Assembly: GCF_038433135.1 (NCBI RefSeq)
Contig: NZ_JBCDMV010000002.1
Location: 372,001 to 436,000 of the forward strand
Source of the DNA: Luteococcus sp038433135
Lineage (GTDB): Bacteria > Actinomycetota > Actinomycetes > Propionibacteriales > Propionibacteriaceae
Reading direction: 5' to 3'
DNA length: 64,000 nt
A program made the translations under genes and the position numbers. Numbering within the stretch: position 1 is the first letter of the stretch; the number at the start of each line of letters is the position of its first letter. A model generated the notes under the pieces. That model was not told the origin of the DNA. It did not search any database and saw only the letters and a list, made by a program, of their open reading frames with translations. Positions 8,174-16,959 of the stretch are shown in pieces.

Positions 8174-8961
8174 TGGTGGCAGCCACCAGGGCAGGCAAGG
8201 CCCCCAAGCTGGATTCCGTCACCGCCGCCGCCGTCGAACAGGCCCGTGAGGCCGTCGTCGAGCACGCCAAGGACTTCGGCGTCGGCGATCACCTGGGGAC
8301 GGTGGCGGAGGACGAGCGCGTCGTCACCCACCTGTTCGCCTGCCCGCACCCGGCCTACCGGGACTGGCGCTGGGCGGTGACCATGGTGCGTGCGTCGCGC
8401 GCCCGCGTCGCCACCATCAATGAGATCGTGCTGCTGCCCAGCGACGACGCCTTGCTGGCCCCCGCCTGGGTGCCGTGGAGCGATCGGATCCAGGCCGGCG
8501 ACGTCGCCCCCGGCACGCTGCTGCCCACCCCGGACAATGACCCCAGGTTGGAGCCCGGCTTCACCGGTGGCGAGCTCGCCGCCGACGCCGACCCGGCCGA
8601 ATGGAGCGCCACCCGCGCCGTCGTGCACGAGCTGGGGCTGGGGCGTGAGCGGGTGCTCTCCCAGCACGGCCGCGCCGAGGCCGCGCAGCGGTGGAGCGCC
8701 AGCGAGGCGGGCCCGGACAACCAGTCCACCCGGCTGGCCCCGGCCAATTGCGTCACCTGTGGCTACTTCGTCCGGCTGCAGGGCGGTCTGGGCACCATGT
8801 TCGGTGCCTGCTCCAACGAGTTCTCGCCCTTCGACGCCAATGTGGTGGCGATCGACCACGGCTGCGGCGGGCACTCCGACGTCGTCGCGGAGGAGCGTGG
8901 AGTGGAGCTGGCCGAACCGGTCTTCGACACCATCAGCGTGGACAACAACCTGTTCGACTGA
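8173..8961 (+). CDS. DUF3027 family protein
   Basis: An actinobacterial protein of about 262 residues and unknown function. Conserved-looking parts are HPAYRDWRWAVTMVRASRAR and VTVNE-like segments, VPWSDRIQAGDVAPG, and a Cys pair region NCVTCGYFVRLQGGLGTMFG with ACSNEFSPFDANVVAIDHGC, suggesting a metal or structural Cys site. ATG 8173 shares a base with the cold-shock stop codon (TGATG); GTG 8170 is an alternative. The coupling suggests a shared role with the RNA-binding neighbour, which is inference. Confidence 0.85.
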   Translation: MVAATRAGKAPKLDSVTAAAVEQAREAVVEHAKDFGVGDHLGTVAEDERVVTHLFACPHPAYRDWRWAVTMVRASRARVATINEIVLLPSDDALLAPAWVPWSDRIQAGDVAPGTLLPTPDNDPRLEPGFTGGELAADADPAEWSATRAVVHELGLGRERVLSQHGRAEAAQRWSASEAGPDNQSTRLAPANCVTCGYFVRLQGGLGTMFGACSNEFSPFDANVVAIDHGCGGHSDVVAEERGVELAEPVFDTISVDNNLFD

Positions 8962-8991
8962 CTCCTTGCTGAGCCGAGGTGGTGCTGTGCC

Positions 8992-9243
8992 TCAGTCGCG
9001 ACGGCGACGCCGGCGGCTGCACCACCAGATGCCCACCAGCCCCAGCAGCACGCCGCTGACGCCCACCCAGAGCCACCACTGCTGGCCGTTGCTGGCAAGT
9101 ACGTCGAGCCGCAGCCACAGGGCCAGCGTCGCCACCAGCCACAGCGCGGTGCCGATCTTGGCGACGGTTACGCCGTCTTCGTCCAGCGGCCGGATGGGGG
9201 CCTGCACGAAGTGGTGGTGCTCGTTGCCGCGGGGCTCGGTCAT
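8992..9243 (-). CDS. DUF2530 small membrane protein
   Basis: The 83-residue protein has a soluble N-terminus (MTEPRGNEHHHFVQAPIRPL), two hydrophobic helices (GTALWLVATLALWLRLDVL and WWLWVGVSGVLLGLVGIWW) and a strongly basic end of consecutive Arg residues. This is the DUF2530 pattern, which in M. tuberculosis also neighbours a DUF3027 gene. The start is set by a TAGACT hexamer 7 nt upstream. Function unknown. Confidence 0.8.
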   Translation of the reverse strand: MTEPRGNEHHHFVQAPIRPLDEDGVTVAKIGTALWLVATLALWLRLDVLASNGQQWWLWVGVSGVLLGLVGIWWCSRRRRRRD

Positions 9244-9250
9244 GGACGCA

Positions 9251-9256
9251 AGTCTA
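9251..9256 (-). promoter_or_regulatory. Leaderless -10 element for the DUF2530 gene
   Basis: TAGACT on the minus strand, 7 nt before ATG 9243. Confidence 0.55.
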
Positions 9257-9276
9257 GGTGGCGCAGGCGACGCCCA

Positions 9277-9282
9277 TACGAT
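9277..9282 (+). promoter_or_regulatory. Leaderless -10 element for the NCS2 permease
   Basis: TACGAT, 6 nt before ATG 9289. It faces the DUF2530 promoter 20 bp away. Confidence 0.5.
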
Positions 9283-9288
9283 TGGCGC

Positions 9289-10860
9289 ATGGTCATGAAA
9301 TCCCCCAAGGCGGCACCCACCACGCCGCCCGGTCAGTCTTCCGGCGCCCAACTCTCCGCCCTCGACCGCTGGTTCGAGATCACCCAGCGCGGTTCCGACG
9401 TCGGGCGGGAGGTGCGTGGTGGGCTGGTGACGTTCTTCACCATGGCCTACATCATCGCGCTGAATCCGATCATCATCGGCTCCGAGGCCGACATGAACGG
9501 CAAGCTGCTCTCCGGCGCGCCCAAATTCCTGGACGCCGCCAGGACCCAGGTGGACTGGGCAGCCGTCGCCGACTCCAAGATGATGGTGGCCGCCGGCACC
9601 GCCCTGATCGCCGGCCTGATGACCATCCTGATGGGCGTCTGGGGCCGCTACCCGCTGGGTCTGGCCACCGGACTGGGCCTCAACGCGATGCTGGCCTACG
9701 CCATCGCCCCACAGATGACCTGGCCGCAGGCGATGGGCCTGGTGGTCTGGGAGGGCATCCTGATCACCCTGCTGGTGCTCACCGGCATCCGCACCGCCGT
9801 CTTCCGGGCCGTGCCGCCGCCGATGCGGACGGCGATCAGCGTCGGCATCGGCCTGTTCATCACCTTCGTCGGCCTGATGGATGCCGGCGTGGTGCGCAAG
9901 CCGGCCGGCGCTCCGCCCGTGGAGCTGGGCATCAACGGCTCACTGATGGGCTGGCCGATCGCCGTGTGCATCTTCGGCTTCCTGTTGCTGGTGCTGCTCC
10001 ACACCCGCAAGGTGCGCGGTGCCATGTTGCTGAGCATCCTGACCACCTCGGTGGTCGCGGTGATCGTCGAGGCCATCTTCAAGATCGGCCCCACCTTCCT
10101 GCCCGACGGCAGCAAGAAGGCCACCGGCTGGGCGCTGAACGTGCCCTCGCTCCCCAGCGCCGCCGACTTCGCCAGCCCCAACCTGGGCACCCTGGGCAAG
10201 GTGGACATGCTGGGCGCCTTCAGCCCGGGCGGCCACTTCTCCCTCAAGATCTTTCTTGGCCTGTTGCTGCTGGTCTTCAGCCTGCTGCTGGCCGACTTCT
10301 TCGACACCGTCGGCACCGTGGTGGCGATCGGTCAGGAGGGTGACTTGCTCAATGAGCACGGCAACCCGCCGCACCTGCAGCAGATCCTGACCGTCGACTC
10401 GGTGGCGGCGATGGCGGGCGGCCTGGGCGGCGTCAGCTCCAACACCTCCTACATCGAATCCGCCGCGGGTGTCGGTGAGGGCGCGCGCACCGGCCTGGCC
10501 TCCGTGGTCACCGGTCTGGCCTTCCTCGCGTCGATCTTCCTCACCCCGATCGTCGACATGATCCCCTCCGAGGCGGCCGCGCCGGTGCTCGCCTTCGTCG
10601 GCTACCTGATGATGAGCCAGGTGGCGCACGTCGACTGGGACGACGTCGAGGACGGCATCCCCGCCTTCCTGACCATCGTGCTGATGCCCTTCGCCTACTC
10701 GATCACGACGGGTATTGGCGCGGGCTTCATCGTCTACTGCCTGATCAAGCTGATCAAGGGCAAGGCCAAGCAGGTGCACCCGCTGCTGTGGGGCGTCTCC
10801 GCGTTGTTCATCATCTACTTCGCGCAGGGAATCCTGATGAGCCTGGTCAGCAAGGTCTGA
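9289..10860 (+). CDS. NCS2 permease, AzgA-like (hypoxanthine/guanine/adenine type)
   Basis: A 523-residue polytopic membrane protein that probably imports purine bases with protons. The signatures are those of the AzgA/PbuG branch: TFFTMAYIIALNPIIIGSEA, YPLGLATGLGLNAMLAYAIA, and FFDTVGTVVAIGQEGDLLNE, followed by SVAAMAGGLGGVSSNTSYIE. The start is ATG 9289 from the leaderless -10; ATG 9295 is two codons further in. The exact purine substrate cannot be read from sequence. A strong hairpin follows at 10968. Confidence 0.92.
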   Translation: MVMKSPKAAPTTPPGQSSGAQLSALDRWFEITQRGSDVGREVRGGLVTFFTMAYIIALNPIIIGSEADMNGKLLSGAPKFLDAARTQVDWAAVADSKMMVAAGTALIAGLMTILMGVWGRYPLGLATGLGLNAMLAYAIAPQMTWPQAMGLVVWEGILITLLVLTGIRTAVFRAVPPPMRTAISVGIGLFITFVGLMDAGVVRKPAGAPPVELGINGSLMGWPIAVCIFGFLLLVLLHTRKVRGAMLLSILTTSVVAVIVEAIFKIGPTFLPDGSKKATGWALNVPSLPSAADFASPNLGTLGKVDMLGAFSPGGHFSLKIFLGLLLLVFSLLLADFFDTVGTVVAIGQEGDLLNEHGNPPHLQQILTVDSVAAMAGGLGGVSSNTSYIESAAGVGEGARTGLASVVTGLAFLASIFLTPIVDMIPSEAAAPVLAFVGYLMMSQVAHVDWDDVEDGIPAFLTIVLMPFAYSITTGIGAGFIVYCLIKLIKGKAKQVHPLLWGVSALFIIYFAQGILMSLVSKV

Positions 10861-10967
10861 TCGAAAAGCTTTGGCGGATCCGGCCTGCGGCGGCCGACTA
10901 CGCGTTGTAGTCGCGAGCGGCTACAATCCGGTGCTGGACGTTGGTCTCCGGCTGGATGAGCCGGTAC

Positions 10968-11005
10968 AAGGCCGGGCGCTCACCCTGGGGGTGGCGCCCG
11001 GCCTT
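10968..11005. terminator. Bidirectional terminator between NCS2 permease and cupin gene
   Basis: AAGGCCGGGCGC (10968-10979) pairs with GCGCCCGGCCTT (10994-11005). The inner CACCC/GGGTG also pairs, giving about 17 bp with one bulge. It sits between two convergent genes. Confidence 0.8.
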
Positions 11006-11011
11006 CGTCGT

Positions 11012-11419
11012 TCAGTCGTGCGGCAGCAGCATGGTCACCGTCAGCGTGGTCGGCTCGGTGGCGAGCACCGCATGCCGCAGCATCGGAGTGAGGTGCAGCA
11101 GGGATCCGGGCACCAGCTCGACGACACCGTCGGGCAACGTGAAGTCCACCCGGCCGCGCAGCACCTGGATGATCACCGGATGGTGGGCGGCATGCTCCTT
11201 CAACTCGTCGCCGGTCTCGAACTCGAAGGCCACCACCTTGGTGGTCTCGTTGTCCAGCACCGCCTTGGCGCCGGGGCGTCCGCCGCGGGAGCTGGACTGG
11301 CCACGGGCGTCGGCGACGTAGGTGGAGACGCCACCGCGCTGGCCGGCATCGACGCCCTGGTCGACGTGTCCGACGCGGGGGTCGTCGGCGGGGAGGTCGT
11401 TCTCTGTAGCATTTAACAC
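11012..11419 (-). CDS. Small cupin-domain protein
   Basis: The 135-residue protein carries a single cupin barrel: KVVAFEFETGDELKEHAAHH provides the His-containing first motif and VIIQVLRGRVDFTLPDG with SLLHLTPMLRHAVLA the second. Such proteins bind a metal and act as sensors or enzymes; the substrate is unknown. The start GTG 11419 is chosen because AAGGAG lies 6 nt upstream; the open frame runs further without such a site. It is divergent from pyruvate carboxylase. Confidence 0.8.
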   Translation of the reverse strand: MLNATENDLPADDPRVGHVDQGVDAGQRGGVSTYVADARGQSSSRGGRPGAKAVLDNETTKVVAFEFETGDELKEHAAHHPVIIQVLRGRVDFTLPDGVVELVPGSLLHLTPMLRHAVLATEPTTLTVTMLLPHD

Positions 11420-11496
11420 GGCTAGCTCCTTGTTATTGGTTTCCTGTGACGATAGGCCGCGCGGGCACAGAAGGGAAGACCCGAAGCGATGGTCGA

Positions 11497-11512
11497 TGTG
11501 GCAAATGTCACA
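11497..11512. promoter_or_regulatory. Crp/GlxR-like binding site upstream of pyc
   Basis: TGTGGCAAATGTCACA differs by one base from the Crp-type consensus TGTGA-N6-TCACA. Its centre is about 57 bp before the pyc start, a plausible activator position, and it also lies upstream of the divergent cupin gene. Confidence 0.45.
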
Positions 11513-11549
11513 GGCATGAGACGGGCCGGGAAATGTCGGAGCCGGACGA

Positions 11550-11555
11550 TAGCTT
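11550..11555 (+). promoter_or_regulatory. Leaderless -10 element for pyc
   Basis: TAGCTT, 6 nt before ATG 11562. Confidence 0.5.
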
Positions 11556-11561
11556 GGCGGC

Positions 11562-14500
11562 ATGTTCTCCAAAGTGCTGGTAGCCAACCGTGGCGAGATC
11601 GCCGTCCGCGCCTTCCGGGCCGCCTACGAACTGGGCCGCAGGACGGTCGCCGTCTATCCCTTCGAGGATCGCAATTCCGAGCACCGGCTCAAGGCCGACG
11701 AGTCCTACCTGATCGGTGAGCAGGGACACCCGGTGCGGGCCTACCTGGACATTGCGGAGATCATCCGGGTGGCCAAGGAGTCCGGCGCCGACGCGATCTA
11801 CCCCGGTTACGGCTTCCTCAGCGAGAACCCGGATCTGGCGCAGGCCTGCGTGGAGGCGGGGATCACCTTCGTCGGGCCGCCGCCCCAGGTGCTGGAGCTG
11901 GCCGGCAACAAGGTGCGCGCCCTGGCCGCGGCCAAGGCCGCCGGCATCCCCACGCTGCGCTCCTGCGATCCGTCCACCGACGTCGAGTGGCTGACCCAGC
12001 AGGCCGACGAGATCGGCTTCCCGATCTTTGTCAAGGCCGTCGCCGGTGGCGGTGGCCGCGGCATGCGCCGGGTGAACGCCCCGGAGGACCTTGCCGAGGC
12101 GATGGGCGCGGCCATGCGGGAGGCGGAGAGCGCCTTCGGTGATCCGACGGTCTTCCTGGAGCAGGCCGTCGGCCGCCCCCGGCACATCGAGGTGCAGATC
12201 CTGGCCGACCAGCACGGCAATGTGATGCACCTGTTCGAGCGGGACTGCTCCATCCAGCGTCGCCACCAGAAGGTGATCGAGATCGCCCCCGCGCCGCACA
12301 TCAGCGACGAGTTGCGCGCCGCGCTGTGCAGTGACGCGGTGAAGTTCGCCCAGTCGATCAACTACTCCTGCGCCGGGACCGTGGAGTTCCTGGTGGAAAC
12401 CGAGGGTCCCCGGGCCGGTGAGCACCACTTCATCGAGATGAATCCCCGGATCCAGGTGGAGCACACCGTCACCGAGGAGATCACCGACGTTGACCTGGTG
12501 CAGTCCCAGATGCGGATCTGCGAGGGGGAGAGCCTGTCCGACCTGGGGCTTTCCCAGGAGACGCTGCAGATCCGTGGCGCCGCGCTGCAGTGCCGGATCA
12601 CCACCGAGGATCCGGCCAACCAGTTCCGGCCCGACACCGGCACCATCACCGCCTACCGCTCCGCCTCCGGCGCGGGCATCCGACTGGACGGCGGGACGGT
12701 GGCCACCGGGGTGGAGATCAGCGGCCACTTCGACTCGATGCTGGTCAAGATGACCGCGCGCGGCCGCGACTTCGAGATGGCCATCAGCCGTGCCCGGCGT
12801 GCCCTGGCGGAATTCCGGATCCGCGGTGTGAGCACCAACATGCCCTTCCTGCGTGCCGTGCTGGACGAGCCCGACTTTGCCAAGGGTGACCTCTCCACCG
12901 GCTTCATCGACGACCGCCCGCACCTGCTGACGGCCCGCACCCCGGCCGACCGGGGCACCAAGATGCTGCGCTGGCTGGCCGACGTCACCGTCAACAAGCC
13001 CAATGGTGAGCCGATCACCACTCTTGACCCGGCCGCCAAGCTGCCCGCCGGGGTGGATCTGACCGCGCCGGTGCCCGACGGCCCGCGCCAGCGGCTGCTG
13101 GAGCTGGGCCCGCAGGCCTTCAGCCGCCAGCTGCGCCAGCAGAGCGGCGTCGAGGTGACCGACACCACCTTCCGCGATGCCCACCAGAGCCTGCTGGCCA
13201 CCCGGGTGCGCAGCCGTGACCTGCTGACCGTCGCGCCGTACTACGCCCGGATGCTGCCCGACCTGTTCAGCGTCGAGTGCTGGGGTGGCGCCACCTACGA
13301 CGTGGCGCTGCGCTTCCTGGGCGAGGACCCGTGGGAGCGGCTGGCCAAGCTGCGCGAGGCGATGCCCAACACCCTGCTGCAGATGCTGCTGCGCGGCCGC
13401 AACACCGTCGGCTACACCCCGTACCCGACGGATGTCACCCGCGCCTTCGTGCACGAGGCGGCGGCCACCGGCGTCGACATCTTCCGGATCTTCGACGCGC
13501 TGAACGACCTGGAGCAGATGCGTCCGGCGATCGAGGCGGTGCTGGAGACCGGGACCGCGATCGCCGAGGTGGCGCTGTGCTATACCGGCGACCTGAACGA
13601 TCCGGCCGAGACCATCTACACGCTGGACTACTACGTGGAGCTGGCCCGCAAGTGCGTCGATGCCGGGGCGCACATCCTGGCGATCAAGGACATGGCCGGG
13701 CTGCTGCGCCCGCCCGCCGCCGCCAAGCTGGTCAGCGCCCTGCGCGCCGAATTCCCCGAGATCCCGCTGGCGCTGCACACCCATGACACCGCCGGTGGCC
13801 AGCTCGCGACGCTGCTCGAGGCGATCCGCGTCGACGTGAACATCGTCGACGTTGCGAGCGCCCCGATGGCGGCCACCACCAGCCAGCCACCGGCCTCCGC
13901 GCTGGTGATGGCCTTGGCCAACACCGACAAGCAGACCAAGCTGGATCCGCGGGCCATCACCGAGCTGGAGCCCTACTGGGAGGCGGTTCGCAAGGTCTAC
14001 CACCCCTTCGAGTCCGGTCTGCCGTCGCCCACCGGCCGGGTCTACGACCACGAGATCCCCGGCGGTCAGCTCTCCAACCTGCGCCAGCAGGCGATCGCGC
14101 TGGGCCTGGGGGAGAAGTTCGAGCAGATCGAGGCGATGTACGCCGCGGCGGACAAGATCCTGGGCCGCCCGACGAAGGTCACCCCCAGCTCCAAGGTGGT
14201 GGGGGACTTGGCGCTGCACCTGGTGGCCGTCGGCGCCGACCCGAAGGCCTTCGAGGCCGATCCGCACGCCTTCGACATCCCGGATTCGGTGATCGGCTTC
14301 CTGAACGGGGAACTCGGCCAGCCGGAGGGTGGTTGGCCCGAGCCCTTCCGCAGCAAGGCGCTGGAGGGCCGCAAGCAGCCGGTGCGGGTGACCGAGGTCA
14401 ACCCGGAGGATCTGGCGCTGCTGGCCGAGCCCGGCCGCACCCGGCAGGAGACCCTGAACCGGCTGCTCTTCCCGGCCCCGACCAAGGACTTCGAGGAGTA

Positions 14501-14972
14501 CCGGGAGACCTACGGCGACCTGTCGGCGATGCCGACCCTGCCCTACCTGTTCGGGCTGCGCACCGGCGAGGAGCAGGTGGTGCACCTGGACAAGGGCGTC
14601 AGCCTGATCTTCGAATTGGACGCGATCAGCGAGGCCGACAAGAAGGCCAAGCGCACCGTGCACGCCCTGCTCAACGGCCAGATGCGGCCGGTGCGGGTGC
14701 GGGACAACTCGATCAAGGCTGAGGCCGCAACGGTGGAGCGCGCGGACAAGTCCAACCCGGGTCACGTCGCGGCGCCCTTCGCCGGTGCGGTCACCGTCGG
14801 GGTCACCGAGGGCCAGCAGGTGGCGGCGGGCGAGACCGTGGCCACCATCGAGGCGATGAAGATGGAGGCCGCGATCACCACGCCGGTGGCCGGCACCGTG
14901 CAGCGGGTCGCGGTGGCCACCACCACCCAGCTGGAGGGCGGCGATCTGCTGCTGGTGGTCAGCCCGGCCTGA
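11562..14972 (+). CDS. pyc: Pyruvate carboxylase
   Basis: Carboxylates pyruvate to oxaloacetate with ATP and biotin, refilling the TCA cycle. The 1136-residue single chain has the full order: biotin carboxylase (KVLVANRGEIAVRAFRAAYE at the start, ATP-grasp GGGGRGMRRVNAPEDL, EMNPRIQVEHTVTEEITDVD), carboxyltransferase from about residue 530 (EVTDTTFRDAHQSLLATRVR, with IKDMAGLLRPPAA), and a C-terminal biotinyl domain with the acceptor Lys1100 in EAMKMEAAI. The leaderless -10 fixes ATG 11562. In propionate-forming relatives this role is partly covered by methylmalonyl-CoA carboxytransferase, so a separate Pyc is informative about metabolism. Confidence 0.98.
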   Translation: MFSKVLVANRGEIAVRAFRAAYELGRRTVAVYPFEDRNSEHRLKADESYLIGEQGHPVRAYLDIAEIIRVAKESGADAIYPGYGFLSENPDLAQACVEAGITFVGPPPQVLELAGNKVRALAAAKAAGIPTLRSCDPSTDVEWLTQQADEIGFPIFVKAVAGGGGRGMRRVNAPEDLAEAMGAAMREAESAFGDPTVFLEQAVGRPRHIEVQILADQHGNVMHLFERDCSIQRRHQKVIEIAPAPHISDELRAALCSDAVKFAQSINYSCAGTVEFLVETEGPRAGEHHFIEMNPRIQVEHTVTEEITDVDLVQSQMRICEGESLSDLGLSQETLQIRGAALQCRITTEDPANQFRPDTGTITAYRSASGAGIRLDGGTVATGVEISGHFDSMLVKMTARGRDFEMAISRARRALAEFRIRGVSTNMPFLRAVLDEPDFAKGDLSTGFIDDRPHLLTARTPADRGTKMLRWLADVTVNKPNGEPITTLDPAAKLPAGVDLTAPVPDGPRQRLLELGPQAFSRQLRQQSGVEVTDTTFRDAHQSLLATRVRSRDLLTVAPYYARMLPDLFSVECWGGATYDVALRFLGEDPWERLAKLREAMPNTLLQMLLRGRNTVGYTPYPTDVTRAFVHEAAATGVDIFRIFDALNDLEQMRPAIEAVLETGTAIAEVALCYTGDLNDPAETIYTLDYYVELARKCVDAGAHILAIKDMAGLLRPPAAAKLVSALRAEFPEIPLALHTHDTAGGQLATLLEAIRVDVNIVDVASAPMAATTSQPPASALVMALANTDKQTKLDPRAITELEPYWEAVRKVYHPFESGLPSPTGRVYDHEIPGGQLSNLRQQAIALGLGEKFEQIEAMYAAADKILGRPTKVTPSSKVVGDLALHLVAVGADPKAFEADPHAFDIPDSVIGFLNGELGQPEGGWPEPFRSKALEGRKQPVRVTEVNPEDLALLAEPGRTRQETLNRLLFPAPTKDFEEYRETYGDLSAMPTLPYLFGLRTGEEQVVHLDKGVSLIFELDAISEADKKAKRTVHALLNGQMRPVRVRDNSIKAEAATVERADKSNPGHVAAPFAGAVTVGVTEGQQVAAGETVATIEAMKMEAAITTPVAGTVQRVAVATTTQLEGGDLLLVVSPA

Positions 14973-14980
14973 CCATCGGG

Positions 14981-15049
14981 CCTCGACAGGCTCGGCCTTC
15001 GTGGTTGCGTGGGAAGGGAGCCGACCACGGTCCCCGGAGCTTGTCGAGG
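14981..15049. repeat. Palindromic repeat (full copy) between pyc and a convergent gene
   Basis: The left arm CCTCGACAGGCTCGGCCTTC with GTGGTT (14981-15006) faces the right arm ACCACGGTCCCCGGAGCTTG with TCGAGG (15024-15049). The arms form an imperfect hairpin. The same arms recur at 3590, 19928 and 49259. It probably also ends transcription of the converging genes. Confidence 0.7.
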
Positions 15050-15053
15050 GGTC

Positions 15054-15713
15054 TCAGCCCTGGGTGAAGGTGACGAACAGGTCCGGCGCGGGGCGATCCT
15101 CGCGCCGGGCCTGGTCCGCCAGAGCTTCGAAGCCCATCAGGTAGTCGGCCAGCCGCTCGGCGCGCTCCCGGCTGTGCGGCAGCACCTGCTCCAGACAGTC
15201 GCGCAACGCCCGGCCGCTGGCCACGACGTGCGCGTGCTTGCAGTAGCCCACCCGCATCCCGGCCGGTGGGCGCAGGGGCAGCTGGGCGTCCAGTGACATC
15301 AGCTTGCCGATGCCGTACTGGCTGGGTAGCCCGGCGCGGGTCAGCTCGAATTCCAGCTGGTCGATCTGCTGCGGGGTGCGGTCCAGTTCATGGCGCGCCA
15401 GGCTGCGCTCCGCCAGCCAGGCGTCGACCACCCGCCAGCAGGTCTCCAGCCGTTCGGGCTTGATGAAGCGCCCGGCGAGCAGCGCCTCGATGTCGGTGGG
15501 CAGTGGGGTGCCGTGCGGCACCACAGGCGCGTCGGGTGCGCGCCAGAAGAGCGGGCCGAGCTTGCCCAGCCGCCCGGGAGCGGACTTCTCCACCTGGGGG
15601 ACGCGGAAGGCGTCGGAGGCGATCTTGCGCAGGGCCCCGGCGAGCTCCGGGGTGGCGCCGAACATGTCACGGACCTCGTCGATGCAGATGGCGTACATAT
15701 GCAACTCACCCAT
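15054..15713 (-). CDS. Conserved-looking hypothetical protein
   Basis: A 219-residue cytoplasmic protein beginning MGELHMYAICIDEVRDMFGA. It contains ALRKIASDAF, a Pro/Gly stretch with FWRAPDAPVVPHGTPLPTD, and a C-terminal part with YCKHAHVVASGRALRDCLEQ and ERAERLADYLMGFEALADQA. No signal peptide or membrane helix is seen. ATG 15713 is chosen over an in-frame GTG at 15722 because a TAGCGT hexamer lies exactly 7 nt before it. I do not recognise the family. Confidence 0.75.
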   Translation of the reverse strand: MGELHMYAICIDEVRDMFGATPELAGALRKIASDAFRVPQVEKSAPGRLGKLGPLFWRAPDAPVVPHGTPLPTDIEALLAGRFIKPERLETCWRVVDAWLAERSLARHELDRTPQQIDQLEFELTRAGLPSQYGIGKLMSLDAQLPLRPPAGMRVGYCKHAHVVASGRALRDCLEQVLPHSRERAERLADYLMGFEALADQARREDRPAPDLFVTFTQG

Positions 15714-15720
15714 GGCCGCC

Positions 15721-15726
15721 ACGCTA
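15721..15726 (-). promoter_or_regulatory. Leaderless -10 element for the hypothetical gene at 15054
   Basis: TAGCGT on the minus strand, 7 nt before ATG 15713. Confidence 0.5.
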
Positions 15727-15775
15727 GTCGCTCACCGTGGGTGTTCGCTGCCGACAAGCAGGTCTGTCAGGGGCA

Positions 15776-15781
15776 TAGGGT
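15776..15781 (+). promoter_or_regulatory. Leaderless -10 element for a 28-codon membrane ORF
   Basis: TAGGGT, 7 nt before GTG 15789. Together with the minus-strand site at 15721 it forms a compact divergent promoter pair. Confidence 0.45.
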
Positions 15782-15788
15782 GGCATCC

Positions 15789-15875
15789 GTGAATCCGCGC
15801 TCGCGTCGTCTGCTCGTCTCCGGGGTGCTGGCCGCCCTGGTCCTGCTGGTGATCCTGGGTGCGGTGCTGAACTGA
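15789..15875 (+). CDS. 28-residue single-span membrane microprotein
   Basis: The peptide starts NPRSRRLLVSG after the initiator and continues into the hydrophobic helix VLAALVLLVILGAVLN, ending there. The basic N-terminus followed by one helix predicts an N-in membrane peptide. Too short for standard gene finders, but supported by the precisely placed TAGGGT promoter hexamer. Function unknown. It precedes the secreted protein gene by 62 bp and may be co-transcribed. Confidence 0.5.
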   Translation: MNPRSRRLLVSGVLAALVLLVILGAVLN

Positions 15876-15937
15876 AACTGATCCGCCCGGCAATGACGCC
15901 CCATCCCGGCTCGTGGCGTCCCGACGAAGGAATGACG

Positions 15938-16927
15938 ATGGCAGACCCGACGCCGCACCCGGTGCGCCGCCCCGTCCGTCCCGCCTGCCCATGGGCCGCG
16001 CGTCCATGGGCCCTCGGTGCGCTGGCCGGCCTGGCCGGGGTGTTCGGTGCCGTTCCGGCCCTGGCCGCCGACGGTTTCACCGCGGCGGATTCGGTGGCCA
16101 GCGTGGTGGGGATGGCCGCCGATCCGGACCATGGCTACTACTGGGTTCCGGACCGCACCGCGGGACGGGTGCAGGCGCTCGGCCGGGATGGCGCCGTGCA
16201 GGGCAGCGTCACCTACGGTGCGACCCCCGTCAATGTGCAGGCGATCACCTACCGCAACGAACGCCTCTGGGTCGGCGACGTCGGTGACCCGTCGGGCAGT
16301 CGCAAGAGCATCAGCGTCTACCGTTTCGGTGACCTCGGGCTGGGCGGCAATGCCCCCTACCGGCACTACTCCCTGACCTATCCCGACGGAGCCAAGGATT
16401 CGGCCGCCATGACCGTCAGCCGCAACAACCGGATCTATGTCGCCACCTTGGGCGCCAAGCCGGGGATCTACCGCTCCGTTGCCGAGCCCAGCCCCGGTGG
16501 CGTCGCCAACCAGCTGACGCGGGTGGGTGACGCGCCCGCCGACGTCACCGACATGACCTTCAGCCCCGATGGTGGCCTGGTGTTGCGCACCGCCGACGCG
16601 ATCTACGCCTATGAGGTGGACAGGTTCGGCCAGACCGGTGCCGCCCCGCTGCCGCAGGCCGCCCGCGGCGAGGCGATCACGCCGTCGCTGAGCGGCGCCT
16701 CGCTGCTGGTCTCCGGGCAGGAGACGCCGGTGGTGATGAGCACCGTGGCGGTGCCCACCACCGTGCAGCCGATCACCCCGAGCCCCAGCCCGACTGCCAG
16801 CGCGTCGGCCTCCCCGGCCAACAGCACCCCCAGCGCCATCGCGCAGAATCGCGGCACCCTGTGGGCGCTGGCGCTGGCGGGCGTGATCGCCACCGCCGCC
16901 GGGGCCGTCGTCGCACTCAAGCGTTGA
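15938..16927 (+). CDS. Secreted or anchored beta-propeller-like protein
   Basis: The 329-residue protein has a long basic N-terminus, a signal peptide hydrophobic core (ALGALAGLAGVFGAVPALAA) and an extracellular domain with repeating strands typical of propellers (GYYWVPDRTAGRVQAL, AMTVSRNNRIYVATLGA, DMTFSPDGGLVLRTADAIYA). A Ser/Pro/Thr linker and a C-terminal helix (LWALALAGVIATAAGAVVAL) followed by LKR suggest membrane anchoring. ATG 15938 is chosen because GAAGGA lies 6 nt before it; ATG 15932 is too close to that site. It lies directly before nagA. No enzymatic motif is apparent. Confidence 0.8.
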   Translation: MADPTPHPVRRPVRPACPWAARPWALGALAGLAGVFGAVPALAADGFTAADSVASVVGMAADPDHGYYWVPDRTAGRVQALGRDGAVQGSVTYGATPVNVQAITYRNERLWVGDVGDPSGSRKSISVYRFGDLGLGGNAPYRHYSLTYPDGAKDSAAMTVSRNNRIYVATLGAKPGIYRSVAEPSPGGVANQLTRVGDAPADVTDMTFSPDGGLVLRTADAIYAYEVDRFGQTGAAPLPQAARGEAITPSLSGASLLVSGQETPVVMSTVAVPTTVQPITPSPSPTASASASPANSTPSAIAQNRGTLWALALAGVIATAAGAVVALKR

Positions 16928-16959
16928 ACACACAACCGACTAATGAACTGGAGTAGAAG

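Noticed and set aside
11508..14765. A 1085-codon open frame antisense to pyruvate carboxylase, and similar long antisense frames (3494-5611 plus, 58121-61087 minus beyond the mannosyltransferase, 16609-19425 minus)
   Set aside because: They mirror real genes with strong motifs on the other strand and encode His/Gly/Arg-rich sequence without domains, as expected from third-position GC bias.
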